Shown in pieces: positions 5,990 to 15,161 of a stretch of DNA of 36,930 bases; position 1 is the first letter of the stretch; each line of letters opens with the position of its first letter. The notes under the pieces are model-generated. The model made no database searches, had not been told where the DNA came from, and was given only the letters and a program-made list of their open reading frames with translations. The position numbers were made by a program, and so were the translations under genes. The DNA is from Actinomadura livida (GTDB lineage: Bacteria; Actinomycetota; Actinomycetes; Streptosporangiales; Streptosporangiaceae). The stretch spans positions 1-36,930 of the forward strand of contig NZ_BMRO01000022.1 in the NCBI RefSeq assembly GCF_014648675.1, written 5' to 3'.

Positions 5990-8275
5990 TCATGACGCCC
6001 GCAGAACGATGAGGGCAATGTCGTCGTTCGACGGCTCCGGGCCGAAGTCGCGTACGGCGCGCTGGATCCGCGCGGCGACCGCTCCCGCGCTCAGCCCCGC
6101 GCAGTCGGCGAGCAGATTCTCTAGTCCGTGGCCGTCGCCGAGGAGCCGGCCGCCGGAGCGCCGCTCGGTGACGCCGTCGGTGACGCAGAGCAGGACCTCT
6201 CCGCGGCGCAGCTGGACCGTGTCGGTGTGGAAGTCCACGCCGTCGAACACGCCGAGCAGCGGCTGCGGCGAGGCCGCCTCGCGCACCTTGCCGTCGGGGG
6301 CGAGCAGCAGCGGCGGCGGGTGTCCCGCGCTCGTCAGCCTGATCGTCACGCCGTCGCTGCGGCGCCGCGCCGCGATCTCGCCGTGCAGGAGGGTGAGCAG
6401 CCGCCCGCGCTCGCCCTCGCCGAGGATGAGCCGGTTGAGGCGGTTCAGCACGGCGGGGACGGACATGTCCTCGGCGGCGAGGATGCGCAGCGCGTGCCGG
6501 GCGAGGCCGGTGACGGCGGCGGCCTCGGGGCCGGTGCCGCACACGTCGCCGATGGCGAACCGCCAGGCGGTCGCGGCGCCGCCGGGGCGCCGCCCGCTCT
6601 CGAAGACGTCGTAGAAGTCGCCGCCGACCTCGCTGCCCTCGCCCGCGGGCTCGTAGACGACCGCGACCTCCAGGCCGGGGATCTCAGGGATGCCGGGCGG
6701 CAGGAGGCTGCGCTGCAGGGCGCTGCTCATGGCGGTCTGCGCGGAGAACAGCCGCGCGTTGTCGACGGCGAGGGCGGCGCGGCGGCTGAGCTCCTCGGCC
6801 AGCTCGATCGCGCTGCGCGGGAAGCGGTCGCCGGCCGGGCGGCCGATGACGATGGTGCCGATGCGCCGGCCGCGGGCGATCAGCGGAAACGCGTAGACCT
6901 GGTCGGCGGCGGTGTCGCCGACGGCGGCCCGGATCTCCCGCGGGGCGGTGGCGAGCCCGTTCCAGGGCCCGGGGACGTCCATCGGCGGGGCGGCGCCCGC
7001 GTGCTCGAGCAGCTCGCGGAGCCCGTCGGCGCGGGTCTCGTCGGCGTGCCACACATAGGCGAGCCGGTCGGGTTCGGACTCGCCGACGGTGTAGACGGCG
7101 CACCAGGTGGCCAGGCGCGGGACGACGAGCTGGGCGACCAGCGCCATCGTGCGCTCCTGGTCGAGGGTCCCGGCAAGGAGGTCGCTGGCCTCGGCGACGA
7201 AGCTGAGCCAGCCCCGCCAGGACCGTTCCAACTCCCCCACCCTGGCCTTCTCCAGGGAGAGCGACATCTCGTCGGCGAGCCGGCCGAGCCGGACGCCGTC
7301 GGCCTCGGCGAACCGGCCGGAGACGGACGAGACGGCCACCAGGAGCCCGGTGAGGCGTCCCTGGGACTCCAGCGGCGCCGCGGCCAGCGACCGGGCCTGC
7401 AGGGCCGCGGCGGTCGGATCGGAGGCGTCGCTGGCCACCCAGGCGGAGCCGGCGCGGGCGGCGGGGCCGAGTCCGGCCACCGACAGCTCGCCGAGGGACA
7501 CGTCTGTGGCGGTCCCGGCGGACGCCCCCATGATCAGGCGGCCGTCGCGCTCGGTCAGCAGCACGGCCGCGCCCTCGGCGCCGAGGACCTCCCGGACGCC
7601 GGCGACGCCGTCCTCCATGGACTCCACGGCCGTGGGCGAGCGGAGCAGCCGGTCGCCGGCGGCGGGGAGGTCGCCCACGCCGTCACCGATCCGCTTGTCC
7701 CGGGCGTGGCCGGCGTCGGCGCTCTCGCGGCCCGCCTCGCCCATGCCGTCGCGGACGGTGCGCCCGCGCCCGGCCTTGCGGTCGCGGGAGGGCTTGCCGG
7801 ACGGCGCGGCCCCGGTGCCCTCCGCGGCCGGGGACGCCGGTACGGCCGCGTCCGCGGCGCCGGGCCGGGGAAGCCGGAACCAGACGCCTTTGGTGCGGCG
7901 GTCGTAGGAGACGCCCCAGGACGCCGCGAGCCGGGCGATCGAGGGCAGGCCGCGCCCGCTGGTCGCCGTGACTCCCGGCATGTCGATGCCGCGGGTGGGG
8001 TGGCGGTCGCGGACCTCGATCTTGATCTCCCCGGCCTCCAGCCGGCAGGAGACCTCGAAGGACGTGCCGGCGTAGGCGATCGCGTTGGTGGCGAGCTCGC
8101 TGGTGGCGAGGACGGCGTCGTCCGCGACCTCGTCCATGCCCCAGTCGGCCAGCACCTTCCGGACGAACCGGCGCGCGTCCGCCACCGCCGGGGCGGCGGA
8201 CGGGAAGGTGGCCGACGCCGTCTGCCGATCCAACTGCCGTCCCTCGTTCGATGAGTCACTACCGGGCCCGGCCAT
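5990..8275 (-). CDS. osaC: OsaC-like regulator: HATPase, two GAF domains, SpoIIE phosphatase
   Basis: The 761-residue cytosolic protein joins an RsbW-like ATPase domain (about 20-138; SELATNAIAYA with the Mg-binding Asn64, and SGRGLPSI), a charged linker, two GAF-like sensor domains (about 215-350 and 365-520) and a SpoIIE/RsbU-type PP2C phosphatase (about 530-760; GGDFYDV, IGDVCGTG, TDGVTERR and SNDDIALIVL). Streptomyces OsaC has a similar anti-sigma plus sensor plus phosphatase build and tunes sigma-B after osmotic shock. ATG 8275 was chosen because the preceding open frame of 40 codons is unconserved-looking and Pro/Arg-rich. It diverges from osaA, and the STAS and rsbW-like genes follow closely in the same direction. 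Confidence 0.88.
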   Translation of the reverse strand: MAGPGSDSSNEGRQLDRQTASATFPSAAPAVADARRFVRKVLADWGMDEVADDAVLATSELATNAIAYAGTSFEVSCRLEAGEIKIEVRDRHPTRGIDMPGVTATSGRGLPSIARLAASWGVSYDRRTKGVWFRLPRPGAADAAVPASPAAEGTGAAPSGKPSRDRKAGRGRTVRDGMGEAGRESADAGHARDKRIGDGVGDLPAAGDRLLRSPTAVESMEDGVAGVREVLGAEGAAVLLTERDGRLIMGASAGTATDVSLGELSVAGLGPAARAGSAWVASDASDPTAAALQARSLAAAPLESQGRLTGLLVAVSSVSGRFAEADGVRLGRLADEMSLSLEKARVGELERSWRGWLSFVAEASDLLAGTLDQERTMALVAQLVVPRLATWCAVYTVGESEPDRLAYVWHADETRADGLRELLEHAGAAPPMDVPGPWNGLATAPREIRAAVGDTAADQVYAFPLIARGRRIGTIVIGRPAGDRFPRSAIELAEELSRRAALAVDNARLFSAQTAMSSALQRSLLPPGIPEIPGLEVAVVYEPAGEGSEVGGDFYDVFESGRRPGGAATAWRFAIGDVCGTGPEAAAVTGLARHALRILAAEDMSVPAVLNRLNRLILGEGERGRLLTLLHGEIAARRRSDGVTIRLTSAGHPPPLLLAPDGKVREAASPQPLLGVFDGVDFHTDTVQLRRGEVLLCVTDGVTERRSGGRLLGDGHGLENLLADCAGLSAGAVAARIQRAVRDFGPEPSNDDIALIVLRAS

Positions 8276-8581
8276 CGTGACAGACCGGTGGGCCGCCCGG
8301 CCACGAGGCCCGTGTGCCGGAGGTGAGGCCGTAGGTCCGGCCTGGGGGTCCGGCCTCGGGGTGCGGCCTCGATGCGACACGACAGACCGTAACACGAAGA
8401 CTACAAGCCAAGATGCACGGTCATTGCCTTCTGTTCACCTCCGTGGCGTGGAGGGCATCCCAGCTCCGTACGGCGACGTAGAGTACAGGGTGCGGCCAGG
8501 AGGGGCCCTGTGCAAGGGCGCCTGCCATCTGGCTAGCCGGTATCCGGATACCCCACAGTCGCGGGCCAGGAGGATGAAGAC
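8276..8581. promoter_or_regulatory. Divergent osaC-osaA control region
   Basis: About 306 bases between two divergent starts hold no gene. The stretch 8381-8430 is AT-richer than its surroundings. Near osaA are GTAGAGTACAGGGT (8477-8490) and a 14-bp perfect palindrome at 8539-8552. AGGAGG at 8569 is the osaA ribosome site. I found no GGGTAY -10 of sigma-B type in it. Confidence 0.5.
8539..8552. promoter_or_regulatory. GGTATCCGGATACC perfect palindrome before osaA
   Basis: The 14-base site reads the same on both strands and lies 29 bases before the osaA start codon, in its untranslated leader or over its promoter. It is a candidate operator for a dimeric regulator. Confidence 0.4.
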
Positions 8582-11500
8582 ATGCCGCGTACCGCGTCTC
8601 GCGCCCGCCCCGGCGGCGGGTACCGCGACACCGCCCCCCGCTACAGCGACGCCGACCTCGAACCGCTTCTCCGGGCGCTCATCGCCGTCCGGGACGGCAA
8701 GGCGAGGTCCGAGCTGAACGTCCCGGGCGAGGGTGCCGTGGCGGAGGCCGCGGCGATCCTGGAGGAGATCCGGCAGAACGGCCACGAGCTGGCGGCGGGG
8801 CTGCATCGCGTCCGCCGGGAGATCGGCCGCGAGGGCCATCTGCGGGGGCGGCTGACGCCGGGGGCCCTGCGGGGCACGTGGGCGGTCGCCGTGGAGGACG
8901 CGAACGCGATCATCGACAAGCTGACCGACCTGGCCACGGGGATGAGCCAGGTGGTGGAGGCGGTGGCCGCGGGCGACCTGAGCCAGCGGGTCGAGCTGCG
9001 GGTGCGCGGCAGGCCCATGCGCGGGGAGCTGCTGCGCATGGCCAAGTCGGTCAACGGCATGGTGGAGCTGCTCGACCAGTTCACCTGGGAGGTCACCCAG
9101 TTCGCCCGCGAGGTGGGCACGGAGGGACGTCTCGGCGGGCAGGCCCCGGCGCGCGGGATGACGGGCCGGTGGCGCGACGTGACGGCCTCGGTGAACGTGA
9201 TGGCGGCGCGGCTGACCTCCCAGGTCCGCGACATCGCGGAGGTCACCACCGCCGTCGCCGAGGGCGACCTGACCAGGAAGGTCACGGTCGAGGCGACCGG
9301 TGAGCTGCAGGAGCTGAAGCTCACCGTGAACACGATGGTCGACCAGCTGTCGGCGTTCGCCGACGAGGTCACGCGCGTCGCCCGCGAGGTCGGCACCGAG
9401 GGCCAGCTGGGCGGCCAGGCGAACGTGCCCGGGGTCAGCGGCGTCTGGAAGAACCTCACCGACAACGTCAACGCGATGGCGAACAACCTGACCTACCAGG
9501 TCCGCAACATCGCGCAGGTCACCACCGCCGTCGCCGAAGGCGACCTCGGCAAGAAGATCACGGTCGACGCCCAAGGCGAGATCCTCCAGCTCAAGGACAC
9601 CGTCAACACCATGGTCGACACGCTGTCGGCCTTCGCGGACGAGGTCACGCGCGTCGCCCGCGAGGTCGGCACCGAGGGGCGCCTCGGCGGCCAGGCGAAC
9701 GTGCCGGGTGTGAGCGGCGTGTGGAAGGACCTGACCAACAACGTCAACGGCATGGCGTCCAACCTGACCTACCAGGTGCGCAACATCGCGCAGGTCACCA
9801 CCGCCGTCGCCGAGGGCGACCTCGGCAAGAAGATCACGGTCGACGCCCAGGGCGAGATCCTCCAGCTCAAGGACACCGTGAATGCGATGGTGGACACGCT
9901 GTCGTCGTTCGCGTCCGAGGTGACCCGGGTCGCCCGCGAGGTCGGCACCGAGGGCCGGCTCGGCGGCCAGGCCCGCGTGCCCGGGGTCAGCGGGGTCTGG
10001 AAGGACCTGACCGACAACGTCAACTCGATGGCGAACAACCTCACCACGCAGGTCCGCGGGATCGCGCAGGTCACCACGGCCGTCGCGCAGGGCGACCTGA
10101 CCCGCAAGATCGAGGTCGACGCGCAGGGCGAGATCCTGCAGCTGAAGGACACCCTGAACACCATGGTCGACACGCTGTCGGCCTTCGCGGACGAGGTCAG
10201 CCGCGTGGCCCGCGAGGTCGGCACCGAGGGGCGCCTCGGCGGCCAGGCCCGCGTGCCCGGCGCGGGCGGCATGTGGAAGGACCTGACCGACAACGTCAAC
10301 GGCATGGCGTCGAACCTGACCTACCAGGTCCGCAACATCGCGCAGGTGGCGACGGCGGTCGCGCACGGCGACCTGACGCGGCGCATCGACGTCGACGCGC
10401 AGGGCGAGATCCTGGAGCTGAAGACCACGCTGAACACGATGGTGGACACGCTGTCGTCGTTCGCGTCCGAGGTGACCCGGGTCGCCCGCGAGGTCGGCAG
10501 CGAGGGGCGCCTCGGCGGGCAGGCCGAGGTCGAGGGCGTGTCGGGCACCTGGAAGCGGCTGACCGAGAGCGTCAACGAGCTGGCCGGCAACCTGACCACC
10601 CAGGTCCGCGCGATCGGCGAGGTCGCCAGCGCGGTCGCCACCGGCGACCTGACGCGGACGATCACCGTGGAGGCGCGCGGCGAGGTCGCGGAGCTGAGCG
10701 ACAACGTCAACCTGATGGTCGCGACACTGCGCGAGACGACCCGCGCCAACGAGGAGCAGGACTGGCTCAAGACCAACCTGGCGCGGATCGGCGGGCTCAT
10801 GCAGGGCCACCGCGACCTCATGCAGGTCGCCGAGCTGATCATGCGGGAGCTCACGCCGACGGCGAGCGCCCAGTACGGCGCGTTCTACCTCGCGGAGAAC
10901 ATCGGCGACGAGACCGAGCTGGTGATGATCGCCGGCTACGGGACGCGGCGCGGGCGGGTCGGCAACGTCCGGTTCTCGCTGGGCGAGGGCCTGGTCGGGC
11001 AGGCGGCGCAGGAGCGCCGGCCGCTGCTGATCGCCGACGCCCCGGCCGAGTACGTCAAGATCGGCTCGGGGCTGGGCGAGGCGTCCCCGGTCAACATCAT
11101 CGTGCTGCCGATCGTGTTCGAGGACACCGTGCTCGGCGCGATCGAGCTGGCGTCGTTCGGCCGGTTCACCGACGTCCACCTGGCGTTCTTCAGCCAGCTG
11201 ATCGAGACGATCGGGGTCACGCTGAACGCGATCAGCGCCAACACCCGCACCGAGGCGCTGCTCAGCGAGTCGCAGCGGCTCGCGCAGGAGCTGCAGGAGC
11301 GCTCGGACGAGCTGCAGCGCCAGCAGGGCGAGCTGCGGCACTCCAACACCGAGCTGGAGGAGAAGGCGGCCCTGCTGGCCCAGCAGAACCGCGCGATCGA
11401 GATCCAGAACTTCCAGATCGAGCAGGCCAGGCGGACGCTGGAGGAGCGCGCCGAGCAGCTGGCGATCTCCTCGCGGTACAAGTCGGAGTTCCTGGCGAAC

Positions 11501-12844
11501 ATGTCGCACGAGCTGCGCACGCCGCTGAACAGCCTGCTCGTGCTGGCCAAGCTGCTGTCGGAGAACCAGGACGGCAACCTCACCGGCAAGCAGGTGGAGT
11601 TCGCGCAGACGATCCACGACTCGGGCACCGACCTGCTGGAGCTGATCAACGACATACTCGACCTGGCCAAGGTCGAGGCGGGGAAGATGGAGGCGAACCC
11701 GCAGCAGCTGACGGTGTCGGCGCTGGTCGACTACGTGGACGCGACGTTCCGGCCGCTGTCGGTCGACAAGGGCCTGCAGTTCGGCGTGGAGGTCGCGCCG
11801 GACGTCCCGACCACGCTGAACACCGACGAGCAGCGGCTGCAGCAGGTGCTCCGGAACCTGCTGTCCAACGCGGTGAAGTTCACCGCCGAGGGCGAGGTGC
11901 GGCTGCTGATCGAGCGGGCCGGCGACATCGACTTCACGCTGCCCGCGCTGTGGAACACCCCGGACGTCATCGCGTTCCGGGTGATCGACACGGGCATCGG
12001 GGTGAGCACCGACAAGCTCCAGGAGATCTTCGAGCCGTTCCAGCAGGCGGACGGGACGACGAGCCGCCGCTACGGCGGCACCGGTCTCGGGCTGTCGATC
12101 AGCCGCAACATCGCGCGGCTGCTGGGCGGGGAGATCCACGCCGAGAGCCAGCCGGGCCGCGGCAGCGTGTTCACGCTGTACCTGCCGGCCCGGTACAGCG
12201 AGCGCGACGGGCGGCGCCGCTCGGCGCCGGCGAGCGGCGCGGCCGGCGCGGCGGAGGACGCGCCGGGCCTGGTGCCGGGCGACCGGCCCGCGGACGCCGC
12301 GCTGCCGGCTGCGCACTCCGGTGCCGGGCACGGCCCGGCCGGGGAGAACGGGCGGCCGGGCGAGCAGCACCCGCCCGGCGGGGAACGGGCCGGTGAGGGG
12401 AGCCCCCCGGTGTCGGGGCTGCTGGAGGGGCCGCCCGCGGACTACCTCGACACCGTCCTGTCCGGCCGCAAGGTGCTGATCGTCGACGACGACGTCCGGA
12501 ACGTGTTCGCCCTCACCAGCGTCCTGGAGGGCTACGGGATGGACGTCCTCTACGCCGAGGACGGGCAGGCCGGCATCGACGTCCTGCACCGCAACCCGGA
12601 CGTGGCGATCGTGCTGATGGACGTCATGATGCCGGGGCTGGACGGCTACGCCACCACGGCCGCGATCCGGGAGATGCCGCAGTTCGCCGAGCTGCCCATT
12701 ATCGTGATCACAGCGAAGGTGATGAAGGGCGACCGGGAGAAGACCCTGGAGTCGGGCGCTTCGGACTATGTGCCCAAGCCCGTGGACGTCGACCATCTCC
12801 TTGACGTCATGCGGAACTGGCTGCAACCCTCCATCGTCCACTGA
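8582..12844 (+). CDS. osaA: OsaA-like hybrid histidine kinase with HAMP-repeat sensor
   Basis: A 1420-residue cytosolic kinase with no membrane segment. Residues about 121-720 are seven tandem 92-residue HAMP-like units (VTTAVAEGDL each time), as in fungal group III osmosensing kinases. Next come a GAF domain (about 733-890), a coiled coil (895-965), HisKA with MSHELRTPL and phospho-His976, and HATPase (about 1078-1205; NLLSNAVKF, DTGIGV, GGTGLGLSI). A Gly/Ala/Pro linker of some 80 residues leads to a receiver domain (about 1297-1415) with phospho-Asp1347 in LMDVMMPG. In Streptomyces OsaA works with OsaB in osmoadaptation, and here osaB follows directly. ATG 8582 has AGGAGG upstream. Confidence 0.92.
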   Translation: MPRTASRARPGGGYRDTAPRYSDADLEPLLRALIAVRDGKARSELNVPGEGAVAEAAAILEEIRQNGHELAAGLHRVRREIGREGHLRGRLTPGALRGTWAVAVEDANAIIDKLTDLATGMSQVVEAVAAGDLSQRVELRVRGRPMRGELLRMAKSVNGMVELLDQFTWEVTQFAREVGTEGRLGGQAPARGMTGRWRDVTASVNVMAARLTSQVRDIAEVTTAVAEGDLTRKVTVEATGELQELKLTVNTMVDQLSAFADEVTRVAREVGTEGQLGGQANVPGVSGVWKNLTDNVNAMANNLTYQVRNIAQVTTAVAEGDLGKKITVDAQGEILQLKDTVNTMVDTLSAFADEVTRVAREVGTEGRLGGQANVPGVSGVWKDLTNNVNGMASNLTYQVRNIAQVTTAVAEGDLGKKITVDAQGEILQLKDTVNAMVDTLSSFASEVTRVAREVGTEGRLGGQARVPGVSGVWKDLTDNVNSMANNLTTQVRGIAQVTTAVAQGDLTRKIEVDAQGEILQLKDTLNTMVDTLSAFADEVSRVAREVGTEGRLGGQARVPGAGGMWKDLTDNVNGMASNLTYQVRNIAQVATAVAHGDLTRRIDVDAQGEILELKTTLNTMVDTLSSFASEVTRVAREVGSEGRLGGQAEVEGVSGTWKRLTESVNELAGNLTTQVRAIGEVASAVATGDLTRTITVEARGEVAELSDNVNLMVATLRETTRANEEQDWLKTNLARIGGLMQGHRDLMQVAELIMRELTPTASAQYGAFYLAENIGDETELVMIAGYGTRRGRVGNVRFSLGEGLVGQAAQERRPLLIADAPAEYVKIGSGLGEASPVNIIVLPIVFEDTVLGAIELASFGRFTDVHLAFFSQLIETIGVTLNAISANTRTEALLSESQRLAQELQERSDELQRQQGELRHSNTELEEKAALLAQQNRAIEIQNFQIEQARRTLEERAEQLAISSRYKSEFLANMSHELRTPLNSLLVLAKLLSENQDGNLTGKQVEFAQTIHDSGTDLLELINDILDLAKVEAGKMEANPQQLTVSALVDYVDATFRPLSVDKGLQFGVEVAPDVPTTLNTDEQRLQQVLRNLLSNAVKFTAEGEVRLLIERAGDIDFTLPALWNTPDVIAFRVIDTGIGVSTDKLQEIFEPFQQADGTTSRRYGGTGLGLSISRNIARLLGGEIHAESQPGRGSVFTLYLPARYSERDGRRRSAPASGAAGAAEDAPGLVPGDRPADAALPAAHSGAGHGPAGENGRPGEQHPPGGERAGEGSPPVSGLLEGPPADYLDTVLSGRKVLIVDDDVRNVFALTSVLEGYGMDVLYAEDGQAGIDVLHRNPDVAIVLMDVMMPGLDGYATTAAIREMPQFAELPIIVITAKVMKGDREKTLESGASDYVPKPVDVDHLLDVMRNWLQPSIVH
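8945..10740 (+). repeat. Tandem 276-bp repeats inside osaA
   Basis: CAGGT(C/G)CGC blocks begin at 9221, 9497, 9773, 10049, 10325 and 10601, exactly 276 bases apart, with a diverged unit about 276 bases earlier. Identity is very high between the 9497 and 9773 copies, including synonymous sites, which suggests recent duplication or gene conversion. The last unit loses similarity after about 10740. Confidence 0.9.
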
Positions 12845-12939
12845 GGAGAGGAAGGGCCTGGGGCGGTGAACATGCTTCATCCGGCCCGCCGGGCGAGGCC
12901 GTCACCCGGCGCGTGCCCCGCGGGATGAAAAGTGTTCAG

Positions 12940-12945
12940 TAAGGT
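12940..12945 (+). promoter_or_regulatory. Possible -10 element of osaB
   Basis: TAAGGT sits in a relatively AT-rich stretch about 57 bases before the osaB start, inside the 158-base osaA-osaB gap. It would let osaB be transcribed separately from osaA. The -35 is not clear. Confidence 0.3.
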
Positions 12946-13002
12946 CGCCGTGGGCGCTGACGCGGCGCGGCGATCGCGGGGACCGGAATCGGAGAGACGC
13001 GC

Positions 13003-13659
13003 GTGGACGACAAGGCGAAGATCCTGCTCGTGGACGACCGCGAGGAGAATCTGATCGCGCTGGAGGCCATCCTGAGCTCGCTGGACCAGGACCTGGTCCG
13101 GGCGCGCTCCGGCGAGGAGGCGCTCAAGGCGCTGCTCACCGACGAGTACGCGGTCATCCTGCTCGACGTCGTCATGCCCGGGATGGACGGGTTCGAGACC
13201 GCCCGGGACATCAAGCGCCGCAAGAAGACCCGCGACCTGCCGATCATCTTCCTCACGGCGGTGAACAGCGATCCCGACTACGCCTTCCGCGGCTACGCGG
13301 CGGGCGCGGTCGACTTCATCTCCAAGCCGTTCGACCCGTGGGTGCTGCGCGCCAAGGTGTCGGTGTTCGTGGAGCTGCACAACAAGAACAAGCAGCTCCG
13401 CGACCAGACGACGCTGCTGCGCGAGCAGGCCGCCCTGCTGCGGGAGCAGTCGACGCTGCTGCGGGCGCGCCCCGGGGACGAGGCGCCGTGGCAGGCGCTG
13501 GCGCGGCGCGCCGCCGAGCGGCTCACGGCGGTGGAGGAGCAGGCCGAGGTCGTCGGGAAGCGCGTCCCGGACTCGCTGCGCGGCGAGGTCGACGAACTCG
13601 GCCGCCGGCTCACCGACCTGCGCCTCGCCCTGGAGGGCGAGGTGCAGCCCGGCTCCTGA
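13003..13659 (+). CDS. osaB: OsaB-like response regulator with coiled-coil output
   Basis: The 218-residue protein has a receiver domain (1-125; acidic VDDRE near 10-14, phospho-Asp in LLDVVMPGMDG near residue 53, switch Thr in FLTAV, conserved Lys in ISKPFD). Its tail contains leucine heptads TLLREQAALLREQSTLL. There is no DNA-binding domain, as in Streptomyces OsaB, so output is probably through protein contacts. GTG 13003 follows GGAGAG at good distance. It follows osaA in the same direction, and its likely phosphodonor is the OsaA kinase. Confidence 0.9.
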   Translation: MDDKAKILLVDDREENLIALEAILSSLDQDLVRARSGEEALKALLTDEYAVILLDVVMPGMDGFETARDIKRRKKTRDLPIIFLTAVNSDPDYAFRGYAAGAVDFISKPFDPWVLRAKVSVFVELHNKNKQLRDQTTLLREQAALLREQSTLLRARPGDEAPWQALARRAAERLTAVEEQAEVVGKRVPDSLRGEVDELGRRLTDLRLALEGEVQPGS

Positions 13660-13666
13660 ACCGCCG

Positions 13667-13684
13667 CCCGGCCCGCGGGCCGGG
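13667..13684. terminator. Palindromic hairpin between osaB and gltX
   Basis: An 18-base perfect palindrome of C and G lies between two convergent stop codons. It can fold as a short GC stem in either direction and probably ends both transcripts. No T run follows. Confidence 0.6.
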
Positions 13685-13686
13685 GG

Positions 13687-15087
13687 TCAGGACGACGCTT
13701 CGAGGCGTGCCCTGGCGGCGGCGATCCGGGTGAGGGTGCGGTCGCGGCCGAGGATCTCCAGGGACTCGAACAGCGGCAGGCCGACGGTGCGGCCGGTGAC
13801 GGCGACCCGGACGGGCGCCTGGGTCTTGCCGAGCTTGAGGCCGTGCTCGGCGCCGACGCGCTCCAGCCGGTCCTTGAGCTCGGCGGCGTTCCACGGCGCG
13901 TCCCGGTAGGCGGCCTCGGCGGCGGCGAGGATCGCGGCGGCGGGCTCCTTCATGGCCTTGTTCCAGGACTGCTCGTCGGCGGGCGGCTCGTCCAGGAACG
14001 CGAAGTCGATCATCTGGACGATCTCCGACAGGACCGCCACCCGGGTCTGCGCCAGCGGCGCCAGCTCGGCGAACACCGCGACGTCCACGTCGAACGGCGC
14101 GTCCTGCAGGAACGGCAGGCACTCGGCGATGAACTTCTCCACCGGCAAGGCGCGGAGGTACTCGCCGTTGAACGAGCGGAGCTTCTTCTCGTCGAAGAAC
14201 GCCGGCGAGGTGTTGACGTCCTCGATGCGGAACTCGTCGACGATCACGTCCCAGGGGACGATCTCGCGGTCGCCGGACGGGGCCCAGCCGAGCAGCATCA
14301 GGTAGTTGCGCATGGCCTCGGGCAGGTAGCCCTCGGCCCGGTAGTCCTCCAGGGCGACCTTGTCGCGCCGCTTGGACAGCTTCTGCCGCTTCTCGTTCAC
14401 GATCACGGGGACGTGCGCCCACACGGGCGGCTCCGCGCCGAGCGCCTCCCACAGCAGTTGCTGCTTGGGCGCGTTGGACAGGTGCTCCTCGCCGCGCACG
14501 ACGTGCGTGATGCCCTGGCTCATGTCGTCGACGGCGTTGGCCAGCAGGAACGTCACCGAGCCGTCGGCGCGGGCGATGACGAAGTCCTCCAGGACGGCGT
14601 TCTCGAAGACGGGCTTGCCGCGCAGCAGGTCCACGACGGTGGTCTGGCCCTCGTCGGGGGTGCGGAAGCGCAGGGCGCGGCCCGGCCCGGCGTCCAGGCC
14701 GCGGTCGCGGCAGAACCCGTCGTAGCCCTTGTGCTGGTCGCCGGTGCGGGCGATCACGGCCTCGCGGGTGCAGTCGCAGTAGTAGGCGCGGCCCTGGCCC
14801 TTCAGCGTCTCGGCCGCCTCGGCGTGCCGCTCGGTGTTGGCCGACTGGAAGTAGGGGCCCTCGTACTGCTCGCCGTCCATCCCGAGCCAGGCGAGGGCGC
14901 GGATGATGCCCTCGGTCCATTCGGGGCTGTTGCGGGACGCGTCGGTGTCCTCGATCCGCAGCACGAGCGTCCCGCCCGACTGCGCGGCCATCACCCAGTT
15001 GAACAGCGCCGATCGGGCGCCGCCGACATGGAACATGCCGGTCGGGGACGGGGCGAAGCGGACGCGCAACGATGAGGTCGAAGACAT
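13687..15087 (-). CDS. gltX: Glutamyl-tRNA synthetase
   Basis: A 466-residue class I synthetase that charges tRNA-Glu. In organisms using GatCAB it often also makes Glu-tRNA-Gln. The HIGH-type motif is HVGG within FAPSPTGMFHVGGARS near residue 14. The KMSKS-type motif is KLSKR within NEKRQKLSKRRD. The zinc-region YCDCTREA and the VLEDFVIARADGSVTFLLANAVDD block are typical. ATG 15087 is preceded by TACCCT and six bases, so translation is probably leaderless. The upstream extension in the same frame is unrelated. Confidence 0.97.
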   Translation of the reverse strand: MSSTSSLRVRFAPSPTGMFHVGGARSALFNWVMAAQSGGTLVLRIEDTDASRNSPEWTEGIIRALAWLGMDGEQYEGPYFQSANTERHAEAAETLKGQGRAYYCDCTREAVIARTGDQHKGYDGFCRDRGLDAGPGRALRFRTPDEGQTTVVDLLRGKPVFENAVLEDFVIARADGSVTFLLANAVDDMSQGITHVVRGEEHLSNAPKQQLLWEALGAEPPVWAHVPVIVNEKRQKLSKRRDKVALEDYRAEGYLPEAMRNYLMLLGWAPSGDREIVPWDVIVDEFRIEDVNTSPAFFDEKKLRSFNGEYLRALPVEKFIAECLPFLQDAPFDVDVAVFAELAPLAQTRVAVLSEIVQMIDFAFLDEPPADEQSWNKAMKEPAAAILAAAEAAYRDAPWNAAELKDRLERVGAEHGLKLGKTQAPVRVAVTGRTVGLPLFESLEILGRDRTLTRIAAARARLEASS

Positions 15088-15093
15088 GCTCCA

Positions 15094-15099
15094 AGGGTA
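15094..15099 (-). promoter_or_regulatory. Leaderless -10 hexamer TACCCT for gltX
   Basis: On the minus strand TACCCT ends exactly six bases before ATG 15087. GGAG occurs only one base from the ATG, too close for a normal ribosome site, so the leaderless reading is preferred. Confidence 0.55.
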
Positions 15100-15161
15100 G
15101 AGCGCGCGGGCCCCCGTTCGCGCCGGGACCCGCGCGCCCGCCCCATCCGGTCCCCCGGGCG

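Noticed and set aside
6128..8254. A 708-codon plus-strand open frame opposite osaC
   Set aside because: Long antisense frames are common in GC-rich coding DNA, and this one has no domain or ribosome site.
8945..10740. Regular repeats that could be read as a CRISPR or satellite array
   Set aside because: The 276-base units are in frame and encode HAMP-like domains in a kinase; there are no spacers.
8435..12880. A 1481-codon open frame on the minus strand opposite osaA
   Set aside because: It is a shadow of the repeat-rich osaA gene: residues are His/Arg/Asp/Leu-rich with no domain, while the plus strand shows a complete hybrid kinase.
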